Assembly: GCA_002354735.1 (NCBI GenBank)
Contig: DEMD01000007.1
Span: forward strand, 212,161-276,160
DNA: 64,000 nt
From: Gammaproteobacteria bacterium UBA2679
GTDB taxonomy: Bacteria > Pseudomonadota > Gammaproteobacteria > Pseudomonadales > Oleiphilaceae
Reading direction: 5' to 3'
The notes under the pieces were generated by a model. The model searched no databases. It was not told where the DNA came from and worked only from the letters and a program-made list of their open reading frames with translations. Numbering within the stretch: the stretch's first letter is position 1; each line of letters starts with the position of its first letter. A program made the translations under genes and the position numbers. Positions 1 to 7,618 of the stretch are shown here, piece after piece.

Positions 1-726
1 GTTCATGAGTTTGGCCACATGGCTGACATGGCTGGATTGGGTGATTTCGCCGCAGAGATGGGCTGGTGGATTATTGAAGATGCGGCGTGTGCGCTGGGTG
101 CCGAGAGCCCGGCGGGAAAAGCTGGAACGGTCGGGTCATTAGGCTGTTATTCATTCCATCCTCGCAAAACACTGACGACCGGCGAAGGTGGTTTAGTAGT
201 TTGCAAAGACTCTGCACTTGCGAATAAGGTGGCGCTGTTACGTAGCCACGGCATCCAAAGGACTAAACATGGTATCGACTTCCTGATCGCTGGCTTCAAC
301 TACCGTATGACCGACTTCCAGGCTGCTCTCGGGCTTCACCAGCTTCAGTTGTTGCCAGACTGGATTAGAACAAGACGACATCTGGCCTCCGTTTACTCGG
401 AATTACTGAAAGAGCTCCATGGAGTCACCGTACCTGTCGGCCTGCCAGGTCACTCGTGGCAAACCTATATGATCGTACTTGATCAGAGGTTCGACCGTGA
501 CCAGGTTATAGCCAATATGCTTGCACAGGGCTTTCAGACAAATCTCGGAGCGCAGGCCCTGCCCTCACTTTCCGTATTCAAGACGCAGAGCGGGGAACGC
601 TGTTGTCCTGTCGCGACTAATCTATACAGGCAAGGGCTCGCGCTCCCGTTTTGCGAGCAGTATTCAGAGCAAGATCTTCAACGCGTGTGTCGTGCGTTGG
701 AAAACTGTCTGCGTGAAGCTCATTAG
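1..726 (+). CDS. DegT/DnrJ/EryC1/StrS-family sugar aminotransferase, 5' truncated
   Basis: The open frame runs in from the left edge, so only the C-terminal 241 residues are visible and the true start lies outside the window. The PLP site is recognisable: an EDAAxALGA stretch, which usually carries the aspartate bound to the pyridine nitrogen, then SFHPRKTLTTGEGG, whose lysine (codon at 166-168) would form the Schiff base. Members of this family transfer an amino group from glutamate to a nucleotide-linked keto-sugar in the cytoplasm. The formyltransferase gene follows 53 bases later on the same strand, so a nucleotide-amino-sugar pathway ending in N-formylation is a reasonable inference. The exact sugar cannot be told. 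Roughly the first 130 residues of a typical family member are missing only because the window begins here. Confidence 0.88.
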   Translation, partial: VHEFGHMADMAGLGDFAAEMGWWIIEDAACALGAESPAGKAGTVGSLGCYSFHPRKTLTTGEGGLVVCKDSALANKVALLRSHGIQRTKHGIDFLIAGFNYRMTDFQAALGLHQLQLLPDWIRTRRHLASVYSELLKELHGVTVPVGLPGHSWQTYMIVLDQRFDRDQVIANMLAQGFQTNLGAQALPSLSVFKTQSGERCCPVATNLYRQGLALPFCEQYSEQDLQRVCRALENCLREAH

Positions 727-779
727 AGCTCTTCCACAGGCAAGCAAGAAGTTACCCTCATTCACAGGTTGACGGAATT

Positions 780-1721
780 TTGGGGCGCCAATTGAATTCT
801 TCAGCTCGCAAAGCCTTATTTCTTGGAAGCAAGAGTTTTGGACTTTCAATATTCAAAACCATCTTTGAAGCGTCTTCTCATATTGACTGGACTGTCCTCT
901 GCCCCTCTGACGTCGGTGATAGCCGATCGTGTTACAACGACTATGTGGAATTCTGCGCCAGGCACGATCTGAAGCTTTTACTAGCATACTCTTTGAAGGA
1001 AGTAGCTATTGAAATAGATGCTTTTGCACCTGATGTTATGGTTGTCTGTGGCTATTACCGAATCCTGCCCAGGAACGTGTTGGATAAAGTTCCACTGGGG
1101 GTCTGGGGCATCCACAATAGCTTGCTACCCAAGTATCGAGGCGGGTCTCCCCTAGTGTGGCAAATTATCAACGATGAAAAAGTAATAGGCTCTTCCTTTT
1201 TCAAACTTGCCGATGGAACAGATGACGGAGACATTCTCTGTCAGGTGAGATTCCAGGCCCCGCGAGATATCACGATTTCGCAGGCCGGAGCGGCACTTGA
1301 GGGCCTATGGATCGAAAAGCTTTCAGCACACTGGGCTCGTCTCATTGCGGGTAATGCTGTAGCAACCCCCCAGGACCATCTCCTGGCAAGCTATTGCGCT
1401 CAACGAACTGAAGATGATGGCCAGATCAACTGGGACATGTCAGCTCGGGAAATCGATTGCTTTATCAGGGCTCAAGCTGCGCCCTATCCCCAGGCTTTCT
1501 TCGATTATCAAGGTAAAAAGGTGCGCGTGGTAAAGCATGGTGCAGATGAGCGTCTCATCTACGGCACCCCCGGGCAGGTGTTCAGTCGCACTGTCTCAGG
1601 AGAAGTCATCGTCGTTTGCGGAGGAAGTTCTGCCTTGCGCCTTGTTGAAGTGAGAACTGAGGAGTGCACATGTCCCGCGGGCGAAGTACTGGACTCTTTG
1701 AGCATACGTCTCAAGAGCTAA
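780..1721 (+). CDS. Formyltransferase (Fmt/ArnA-like), probably sugar N-formyltransferase
   Basis: A 313-residue protein with an N-terminal formyl-transferase fold and a C-terminal Fmt-like domain. The signature IHNSLLPKYRGGSPLVW sits near residues 111-127, with the catalytic-type aspartate in TDDGD (about residue 148). Fmt and ArnA use an Asn-His-Asp triad; here His112 and Asp148 are kept but the Asn position is Gly110. The start is a TTG and its ribosome site is weak. Adjacency to a DegT aminotransferase argues for N-formylation of a nucleotide-linked amino sugar with 10-formyl-THF rather than formylation of Met-tRNA. A housekeeping fmt role is less likely because no def or rsmB gene is near. 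The gene converges on a glycosyltransferase run with 35 bases between stop codons. Confidence 0.8.
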   Translation: MGRQLNSSARKALFLGSKSFGLSIFKTIFEASSHIDWTVLCPSDVGDSRSCYNDYVEFCARHDLKLLLAYSLKEVAIEIDAFAPDVMVVCGYYRILPRNVLDKVPLGVWGIHNSLLPKYRGGSPLVWQIINDEKVIGSSFFKLADGTDDGDILCQVRFQAPRDITISQAGAALEGLWIEKLSAHWARLIAGNAVATPQDHLLASYCAQRTEDDGQINWDMSAREIDCFIRAQAAPYPQAFFDYQGKKVRVVKHGADERLIYGTPGQVFSRTVSGEVIVVCGGSSALRLVEVRTEECTCPAGEVLDSLSIRLKS

Positions 1722-1756
1722 AATAAGCAGCTCCTAAATCGTTAAAAACCAGGAGC

Positions 1757-2938
1757 CTATTTCAGCACCGAAGCGTAGACCTCTATCATCTTTTCCACGA
1801 TCACCGCTTTGCTTTTACCCTTTTCCTTTAACAGCCGCTCCGCCCCGATTACAAGTTGCTTTCTGAGAGGTGGATCCTCTATGAGCATCTGAAACGCATC
1901 GGCCAGTTCTTTGGCCCCTCCTGGGGGGATAAGCAGACAGTTTTCATTGTGGGTGAACGTGGTTTCGGTACAACCCGCACGTGTAAGCACTACTGGACAC
2001 TTTGAAAACATAGCTTCTGCTATTGTATTCGCCCAGGTATTCTCGATAGGGCTTATATGTACTGTGGCTGTCGAGACCGCAAGTATCCGCTCGGGATCGC
2101 TTCGCATGCCCAAGGGAATACAGGTATTCTGAAGTTCGCGCTCTCTTATCTTTTTAAGACACTCCTCGGCCAAGTCTCCATCACCAGCCAATAACGCAAC
2201 AAATTTAACCTTTCTTTCGGCAAGCAGACCACAAGCTTCAATGAATGTGAGTGGATCCTTGAACGAATCGAGCCGGCAAACAAAAGACAGGATTGGTGTC
2301 TCGAGCGGTAGACCCAGCTCGCGTCTTATTTCCTCAGTAGAGTCTGCGGGAATGAGGAAGCGCTCCTCGTCTACTGGCGCCATGATACTACTGAAGTTAT
2401 TGAAGCCTGCACGCCTGAGGTGCATATCAGTTTCGGCCGCCGTTGATACCACAGCTGCACAGAGCCTCAGCGTTACGCGGGTCAGCAGTGCTGGCAGCCC
2501 TCTGGTATCCGATCCCCAGTTAGTGAAAACAATGGGCTTATGGGCTAAGCAAAGTAACATACCCAACTTTGCAGCCCATACAGTGGGAAGCCAATGGCAA
2601 TGAACGATGTCCACCCCACGGATGTGGCGTGCTGTCTTAAACGACAGCGCGAGGAAAAGAAACGGAACCTGCATCACCGCTAGCCGGGAATGCCTCATGT
2701 TCGACAGGATTCCGCCTCCATAGCATAACTTCTGAGCTGAAGCCGGGAAAAAATACTGCGCACGAACCACCTGCACCTGGCCAAACTGATCTACACGGGG
2801 TGCCGACTCGTCTCCAGGCGCTACCACTAATATATTCTGAGCGGCTTCGCTAAGGTACTTAGCGAACCGATAAACGAAGGAGCCTGCGTGATCTTTAGCG
2901 AACCGAGGAAAACTCGTGGTGAGAAACATTATTTTCAT
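1757..2938 (-). CDS. Glycosyltransferase family 4 (GT-B)
   Basis: 393 residues. The N-terminus MKIMFLTTSFPRF is the usual opening strand of GT-B enzymes. The C-terminal half carries LSFVCRLDSFKDP and the ENTWANTIAEA stretch with the two glutamates of the EX7E motif that grips the nucleotide sugar. It should add one sugar from an NDP-sugar to a lipid-linked or surface glycan at the cytoplasmic face. I chose the ATG at 2938 because it lies 2 bases after the stop of the upstream gene and begins the family's conserved strand; the longer frame to 3022 would overlap that gene by 82 bases. It is the last gene of a leftward four-gene run behind pilA. The acceptor and sugar are unknown. Confidence 0.85.
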   Translation of the reverse strand: MKIMFLTTSFPRFAKDHAGSFVYRFAKYLSEAAQNILVVAPGDESAPRVDQFGQVQVVRAQYFFPASAQKLCYGGGILSNMRHSRLAVMQVPFLFLALSFKTARHIRGVDIVHCHWLPTVWAAKLGMLLCLAHKPIVFTNWGSDTRGLPALLTRVTLRLCAAVVSTAAETDMHLRRAGFNNFSSIMAPVDEERFLIPADSTEEIRRELGLPLETPILSFVCRLDSFKDPLTFIEACGLLAERKVKFVALLAGDGDLAEECLKKIRERELQNTCIPLGMRSDPERILAVSTATVHISPIENTWANTIAEAMFSKCPVVLTRAGCTETTFTHNENCLLIPPGGAKELADAFQMLIEDPPLRKQLVIGAERLLKEKGKSKAVIVEKMIEVYASVLK

Positions 2939-2940
2939 AG

Positions 2941-3879
2941 CTACTTCAGACCTTTCAGTAACACGATGCCGGCAGTGGCTGAGGCCAGAACATCGTAAGC
3001 TGTGGTCCAAAGACGCAAGCAAATCGCGAACATCGCTGCATTCTCCACGCCCAGTGAGTGCGAGAGGAGAAGAATAAGACTACCTTCGCGAATACCGATA
3101 CCACCTGGGGCGAAAAAAGCAATAAGACCAATTGTCACAGACAACATGGTAGCACCGGTTACGGTAGCTAAAGACTCAATCTCAAGATCCACGCCGAGAC
3201 CGGCCAATAAAACAGCGATGACCGAAGCGACAAGGCACCATATCAGAATATGCTGTCCCACAAGGAACGAAACGGTGGTGAGCCTGGGAATTCTAGTAAT
3301 CTCTTCAGGATTGGCCGTTCCGCGAAAACGATGATAATGTTTGAGCAGAAAGGGATAAATGTGTACAAAGCCAACTGCTCCAGCCGACGCCAAAGCAGCG
3401 ACGAATACAACTGCTGGCAACAGAGCAGCTGGCTGCGCTGCTGTGACCAACAGCGTCAGACCGCCTACCAGCCCAAGCCCCATCGTCACAAATTGTTCCA
3501 CCAATGAAACTCGGACTGAGTCCTTGAAGGGTAATCCTTGTGACCGGGACATCCACCCTTTCACTAAAATTCCCCAAACCTTGCCTGGAATGTATTTCGA
3601 AAGCTGCATTAGCCCCGTCTGAGCCAAAGCCGAATCGAAAGGCATTTCAAATTGCGCGAAGGCTTTCAAAGAGAAGCGCCAGGCATATGCGGCTATAACT
3701 AAAACAACCGCCTGAATTGCAAGCAGGAAAAACCAGGCGGGTGCGCTTAATTCGAAAGCGATATCTCTGCCGTCTTCAAAGTTTTTGAGCGCTGCGATTC
3801 CCAAACCGCTTAGACTTACCACCACCAACACCCCTACGGCTGCCCGCAGTAGTGTCTGCTGAAGCTTTGGATCAATCAC
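2941..3879 (-). CDS. UPF0104 / lysylphosphatidylglycerol-synthase-TM-like membrane protein
   Basis: 312 residues, strongly hydrophobic, with about eight predicted membrane segments. The KYIPGKVWG stretch near residues 93-101 is characteristic of the LPG_synthase_TM (COG0392) family. The soluble aminoacyl-transferase domain of true MprF proteins is absent. Stand-alone members are often found in glycan clusters, where a lipid-flipping role is suspected but generally not proven. The start ATG overlaps the stop of the upstream GT2 gene by 4 bases (ATGA), and the next gene begins 2 bases after this stop, so the three are very likely translated together. The inference that it moves a polyprenyl-linked sugar across the membrane rests on neighbours only. 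Confidence 0.8.
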   Translation of the reverse strand: MIDPKLQQTLLRAAVGVLVVVSLSGLGIAALKNFEDGRDIAFELSAPAWFFLLAIQAVVLVIAAYAWRFSLKAFAQFEMPFDSALAQTGLMQLSKYIPGKVWGILVKGWMSRSQGLPFKDSVRVSLVEQFVTMGLGLVGGLTLLVTAAQPAALLPAVVFVAALASAGAVGFVHIYPFLLKHYHRFRGTANPEEITRIPRLTTVSFLVGQHILIWCLVASVIAVLLAGLGVDLEIESLATVTGATMLSVTIGLIAFFAPGGIGIREGSLILLLSHSLGVENAAMFAICLRLWTTAYDVLASATAGIVLLKGLK

Positions 3880-4817
3880 TTAAGTGAACGGTTGTTTTCC
3901 ATGTCGAACCACATTGCGAACAGAGTAAACTGAACGCCGGTTATAAACAGGAAGGCAGCGAACAACGCGCTAGTTTCAGCAATACCACCGACGGCTATCC
4001 GATAAATCATCAAGTAAAGACCTAACAACAGACCGGATGGCAGCAGCAGTAGTCCAAATGCGTAGAAGAACACCAGCGGATGAAAATCCCTGATGATATA
4101 TTTATGCGCCATACGGAAGAGAAACATGCGGCAGATGAGCCAAGACAATTTCGGGATGAGCCTTAATGGTTTGACTCCAGACTTCTCTCCAATACCGTAA
4201 ACAGGCTTAATGGGGACATCGCGAACCCGGAAGTTATAGATATTCAGGCGCACCAGGAGATCGTTAGGTTGGCCATAGCGCTGATACATGGAGTCCCAGT
4301 TGATGGTGTGCAGAACAGCTTTCGATGCCGCAGTGTAACCCGATTGGGAGTCAGCCACATGCCAGTAGCCAGAGGCAATCTTTGTCAAAAGACTGAGCAT
4401 GGAGTTCCCAAGGTAACGGACCCTCGGTATCATCTTCCACGCGTCTCCACTAAAAAGTCGGTTGCCCTTCGTGTAGTCAACCTCCCCGCTCGCCACAGGC
4501 TGCAAAATTGCCGGAAGATCTTCAGGATCCATCTGTGCATCTCCCGCCATGACGACCGCTATATCGAAGTCATGGTCACGCGCATACTTATAACCTGTCG
4601 AAATAGAACCACCAACTCCAAGATTCCTCTCGTGCTTCAAGAGAACGGTTCTAGGATCATTTAGTCGCTCAACAATATCGACTGTGTCATCTGTGCTGCA
4701 ATCATCAACAATGAGTATTGCATCAACACATGCCGGCATATTGGAGATGACCTTTTTGATCAGCAGACTCTCGTTGAAGCAAGGAACTACGCAAGCTACT
4801 CGTTTCTGCTCAAACAT
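3876..4817 (-). CDS. Family 2 glycosyltransferase, DPM1-like, with C-terminal membrane anchor
   Basis: 313 residues. A GT-A domain opens with VACVVPCFNE, followed by VDDCSTDDT and AGDAQMDP, the acidic motifs that bind the metal and nucleotide sugar. The last 80 residues hold two membrane helices, as in GtrB/DPM1-like polyprenyl-phosphate sugar synthases. Such enzymes charge undecaprenyl phosphate with a single sugar at the cytoplasmic face. The gene begins 1 base after the stop of the GT-C/TPR gene and overlaps the UPF0104 gene by 4 bases. Together these resemble a three-part synthase, flippase and GT-C transferase arrangement. The donor sugar is not determinable from sequence. Confidence 0.86.
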   Translation of the reverse strand: MFEQKRVACVVPCFNESLLIKKVISNMPACVDAILIVDDCSTDDTVDIVERLNDPRTVLLKHERNLGVGGSISTGYKYARDHDFDIAVVMAGDAQMDPEDLPAILQPVASGEVDYTKGNRLFSGDAWKMIPRVRYLGNSMLSLLTKIASGYWHVADSQSGYTAASKAVLHTINWDSMYQRYGQPNDLLVRLNIYNFRVRDVPIKPVYGIGEKSGVKPLRLIPKLSWLICRMFLFRMAHKYIIRDFHPLVFFYAFGLLLLPSGLLLGLYLMIYRIAVGGIAETSALFAAFLFITGVQFTLFAMWFDMENNRSLK

Positions 4818-4818
4818 C

Positions 4819-6699
4819 TTACTGGTCCTTATAGACGGAATTGATACTGCGGCGCAAATCGATAATTTGTTGATCAGATCGATATTTGTACCAAGGCTGA
4901 TTATCCAGCATCATCTCGGCCTCCGACAGCTTGAGAGTTGCTTCTTTGAAAAGTCCTGCTGAGCTGAGGTAGAGCGCCTGCTGAATAAGGTGAACTGGTT
5001 GAGGGTACAGATCATGCGCTAGTTCGATACTTGCCATTGTCAAATTAAGGTCGCCCTGTTCTGCATAGAGAATAGCTCTAGTTCCCTCGATCTGAGCACG
5101 AACGCTAGGATACTGATAGCCGCTATTCATAGCCAAGCGCTCCAGCATTGACAGGACTGATTGTACAGTCAATCCTGCACAATCACCTTTTATCGCCCAC
5201 GTGGTGAGTTCTTCAAAAGCTGGTATCACAGCATTGTCACTTTTTGCACTATCAATCGATTCCAGTACTTCATCAACAACGCGTTCAACCGGGCGTTGAA
5301 GTCTGCACAGAAGAATTATTTCCGACAGTCGAAGACTGAGATGGTCCGGCATCAGTCTGTTTGAATTTTCAAGAGTAGCTAAAGCGTCTTCAAGCCGCCC
5401 AGTCCGTGCTAGATAATCCGCAATATATACAGTGGCGCGCGGAGATGCTGGATTTTCGTCGGCCCAGTTTCTCAGTATCAACTCTTCATTTCCCCAAATT
5501 TTCGCATTCTCGAATGTCAACCATCCGATCAAGCTTGTATAGAGGAGCACGAATACTAAGACTGCGGACCTAAATACTGTCAAAAGCGGCAGGAGCAGCG
5601 CGGCGCAAGATAGGAAAAGACCATAGCTCGGCAAGTAGTTTCTGTGTTCAAAGTAAAGCTCAAGAGGTAAAAAAGTAGACTCCATTATATGACCAGAGAA
5701 GTACCATGCCACTCCAAAGCTAAACAACGGGTTTTTATCTTTTAGAAGGTAAGCACAAATCAGCAAAACAGCAATGACGAACAGCGAAACTACCGACTTT
5801 AAGCTGTCGAAAACACTCTTATTTATATTGTAGTCGTCGTTGAATAGACCAGAACCTGCAAGCCTAGGAAAAATCAATTGACTTATATAATCACCAACAA
5901 CAGATATTTGGGTAACCAAGCGCTCGCTCATATCAAAAGATCGTCTTTGATAAACCGAAGATATCTCTGGCCAAATTGAATATACATAAAAAATGAAAAG
6001 CACTATAGGCAGAGCAATATAAACCAACTTTATCTCCAATTGTAGCCGTTTAACCTCCCCACCTCGAACAAGGGTAAGAGACCAAAGGTACAAACAGAGT
6101 AGATAGCCGTTCTCTTTTGAAAGTACTGCTAGTGTATAACAGGTGCCAACCAGCAGGAAAATCGTGAGACGTTCTTTATTAGTCAAGGTGTGGCTTTTGC
6201 TGAATTGCAATACTATTGCGATGCCTGCGAGCGTAAAAAACGCGCTAAGCTCAGTCATCCTCTGGACGACGTAAAATACAGTAGAGTTCTGAAGCGGATG
6301 GATTATCCAGATAAGCGCCAATAAAAATGCGCTGATCTCTAAAGCGCGGGCACTGACTTTGTAACTAGAATTGATCAACAGTTGGCGAGATAAAAAATAG
6401 ATTATAAACCCATTGATTATGTGAATCGCAAAGTTAAAAATTTTGAAACTGAAAGGGTTCGAAGGCCAGCTGTCCTTCTGCAGCCAGAATGTAAAAAACG
6501 AAAGCGGCCTCCCCAAACCACCCTCTGGAGCATCTGCAAGAAAGTTGTACCACGTATAGCCGGGAAGCGAACTGGTGTTATCCAGCAAACTCACATTGCC
6601 AACATCGTCTAGCAGAAATGGACCGCTCAAGCCAGGCCACGATATAAAGCTGACGATTATGCCTAAAGCCAGGTAGGAGAGACTGATATGAAGTTTCAT
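4819..6699 (-). CDS. Multi-spanning GT-C-type glycosyltransferase with C-terminal TPR-like region
   Basis: 626 residues. The N-terminal two thirds are a polytopic membrane domain, with an early LLDDVGN (Asp31-Asp32) resembling the acidic first-loop motif of GT-C enzymes, then RPLSFFTFW and VVQRMTEL blocks. The last third is soluble and helical, with TPR-like periodicity (about residues 430-620). Members of this superfamily move sugars from polyprenyl phosphates to proteins or glycans on the periplasmic side. I place the start at ATG 6699. The longer frame to 6732 would run through the pilA terminator hairpin and has no ribosome site. The chosen ATG itself follows the terminator T-run by 2 bases and also lacks a Shine-Dalgarno. 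The gene is more A+T-rich than most of the window, suggesting transfer. An O-antigen-ligase-like role is an alternative. Confidence 0.72.
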   Translation of the reverse strand: MKLHISLSYLALGIIVSFISWPGLSGPFLLDDVGNVSLLDNTSSLPGYTWYNFLADAPEGGLGRPLSFFTFWLQKDSWPSNPFSFKIFNFAIHIINGFIIYFLSRQLLINSSYKVSARALEISAFLLALIWIIHPLQNSTVFYVVQRMTELSAFFTLAGIAIVLQFSKSHTLTNKERLTIFLLVGTCYTLAVLSKENGYLLCLYLWSLTLVRGGEVKRLQLEIKLVYIALPIVLFIFYVYSIWPEISSVYQRRSFDMSERLVTQISVVGDYISQLIFPRLAGSGLFNDDYNINKSVFDSLKSVVSLFVIAVLLICAYLLKDKNPLFSFGVAWYFSGHIMESTFLPLELYFEHRNYLPSYGLFLSCAALLLPLLTVFRSAVLVFVLLYTSLIGWLTFENAKIWGNEELILRNWADENPASPRATVYIADYLARTGRLEDALATLENSNRLMPDHLSLRLSEIILLCRLQRPVERVVDEVLESIDSAKSDNAVIPAFEELTTWAIKGDCAGLTVQSVLSMLERLAMNSGYQYPSVRAQIEGTRAILYAEQGDLNLTMASIELAHDLYPQPVHLIQQALYLSSAGLFKEATLKLSEAEMMLDNQPWYKYRSDQQIIDLRRSINSVYKDQ

Positions 6700-6701
6700 A
6701 G

Positions 6702-6727
6702 AAAAAACGCCATCGCGTGGATGGCGT
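6702..6727 (-). terminator. Rho-independent terminator of pilA
   Basis: Read on the minus strand: ACGCCATC, a five-base loop CACGC, GATGGCGT, then a run of six T. The eight-base stem is perfect. It begins 16 bases after the pilin stop codon. The downstream GT-C gene starts immediately after the T-run, so its expression needs read-through or an unseen promoter inside pilA. Confidence 0.92.
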
Positions 6728-6743
6728 CTCAAGATAGCGATTT

Positions 6744-7196
6744 TTAATTTCTGCAGTTTGCAGGGCGATATTTTAAAGAAACAGTTCCACCCTTGCAGTC
6801 CCAGTCAATAACACCGGATTTTGCAATTGATCGGAATTGAATCGTTGACCCTGCTCCAACTCCAGCCGCAGCTCTATAGGTTATCGTGATGATGGCATTA
6901 GTACCGCCGCTACTCAAACCCAGGCTCTGAACGTATTTGCTAGTAATGGTTCCAGGCAGGCCTGCACTGATGTTACCGGTAGGATACGAGTTCAGAGACT
7001 GGAAATGCTCCGAGACTGCAGTTTTAGATGCGGCAGCGATACCTACACCCTCAGTAACCTTCGCACGGGTGGTGTAATCCTGATACGCAGGAATGGCCAC
7101 CGCCGCGAGAATACCGATGATCGCCACAACGATCATCAGTTCGATCAGCGTGAAGCCCTGCTGAATCTTGCTCATTACTGGTTTGAAATTTTGCAT
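6744..7196 (-). CDS. pilA: Type IV major pilin prepilin
   Basis: 150 residues with a textbook class-III signal: a leader ending QQG, then [22 protein letters not shown]. Prepilin peptidase cleaves after Gly14, Phe15 is N-methylated, and Glu5 of the mature protein is present. Two cysteines near the end (WDCKGG and ANCRN) would close the C-terminal disulfide loop typical of pseudomonad-type pilins. The start at 7196 is preferred because GAGGA lies 7 bases upstream; the internal ATG at 7175 (MSKIQQG) has no ribosome site. It is divergent from pilB, driven by a sigma-54-type promoter, and closed by its own terminator. The mature pilin (136 residues) would be assembled by PilB/PilC and processed by PilD, all encoded just to the right. 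Confidence 0.96.
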   Translation of the reverse strand: MQNFKPVMSKIQQGFTLIELMIVVAIIGILAAVAIPAYQDYTTRAKVTEGVGIAAASKTAVSEHFQSLNSYPTGNISAGLPGTITSKYVQSLGLSSGGTNAIITITYRAAAGVGAGSTIQFRSIAKSGVIDWDCKGGTVSLKYRPANCRN

Positions 7197-7269
7197 TTGG
7201 TAGTCCTCAGTGTTCTATGACGATTTTGCTTCGGGCGTCGCCTGGGCTTCGCATCCTTGAATGAAGTAA

Positions 7270-7285
7270 AGCAGAGGGCATGCCA
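7270..7285 (-). promoter_or_regulatory. Sigma-54 (-24/-12) promoter of pilA
   Basis: On the minus strand the site reads TGGCATGCCCTCTGCT. It matches the consensus TGGCACGNNNNTTGCW except for two pyrimidine changes (C6 to T and T12 to C), and the essential GG and GC are at the correct 10-base spacing. Transcription would start near 7259, giving a leader of about 63 bases before the ATG. pilA of Pseudomonas is a classic RpoN/PilR target, and rpoN itself lies at 43047 in this window. Confidence 0.88.
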
Positions 7286-7413
7286 AAATCAAATTGAACT
7301 TGTCACCGCTTATATTTCAGTGGTTTAGCCCTTATTTTCGACCTACGGTAAAAATGTCGACCAGGTCAATTCCTAACCTGCACTGAGCGTATGGCTCTCA
7401 TTCACGGCAGAAA

Positions 7414-7430
7414 GTGACGCGCCGCGTCAC
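7414..7430. promoter_or_regulatory. 17-bp perfect palindrome, candidate operator/enhancer
   Basis: GTGACGCG C CGCGTCAC: eight-base arms around a single central base, with a further GTCAC half-site two bases to the right. Its centre is about 163 bases upstream of the predicted pilA start point, a usual distance for a sigma-54 enhancer, and about 197 bases upstream of the pilB ATG. The binding protein is unknown; PilR is the obvious candidate. Confidence 0.6.
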
Positions 7431-7618
7431 ACGTCACTCCGCCTCAAGGTAAACGTTGCTCCCTTCACTCCATAGAGATGCTTTACCAGTCAATTCATTT
7501 TCCGGCCGCTTTTTTGCGAAGTGTCTTATTCACTTCTAAACTCCTCAAATACCTTGGTTTCCGCTTGAGTTGCAAACGCGGTGGATTTCCTCACCTTTAT
7601 TAGAGTCAGATACTGTAC

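Larger units (their letters stand above)
7197..7618. other. pilA-pilB divergent intergenic control region
   Basis: 422 bases without a convincing gene. It holds the pilA sigma-54 promoter (7270-7285), an A/T-rich stretch just upstream of it, and a perfect palindrome at 7414-7430. I could not find a good sigma-70 promoter or Shine-Dalgarno for pilB; TTGCAA at 7570 lacks a matching -10 at normal spacing. Confidence 0.8.

Noticed and set aside
1730-1756. GCTCCT ... AGGAGC hairpin between the convergent formyltransferase and GT4 genes
   Set aside because: Only six base pairs with a 15-base loop and no T-run; too weak to call a terminator.
6699-6732. Longer start of the GT-C gene (MRRHPRDGVFS...)
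   Set aside because: Those codons are read through the pilA terminator hairpin, lack a ribosome site and precede a good signal-anchor start at 6699.
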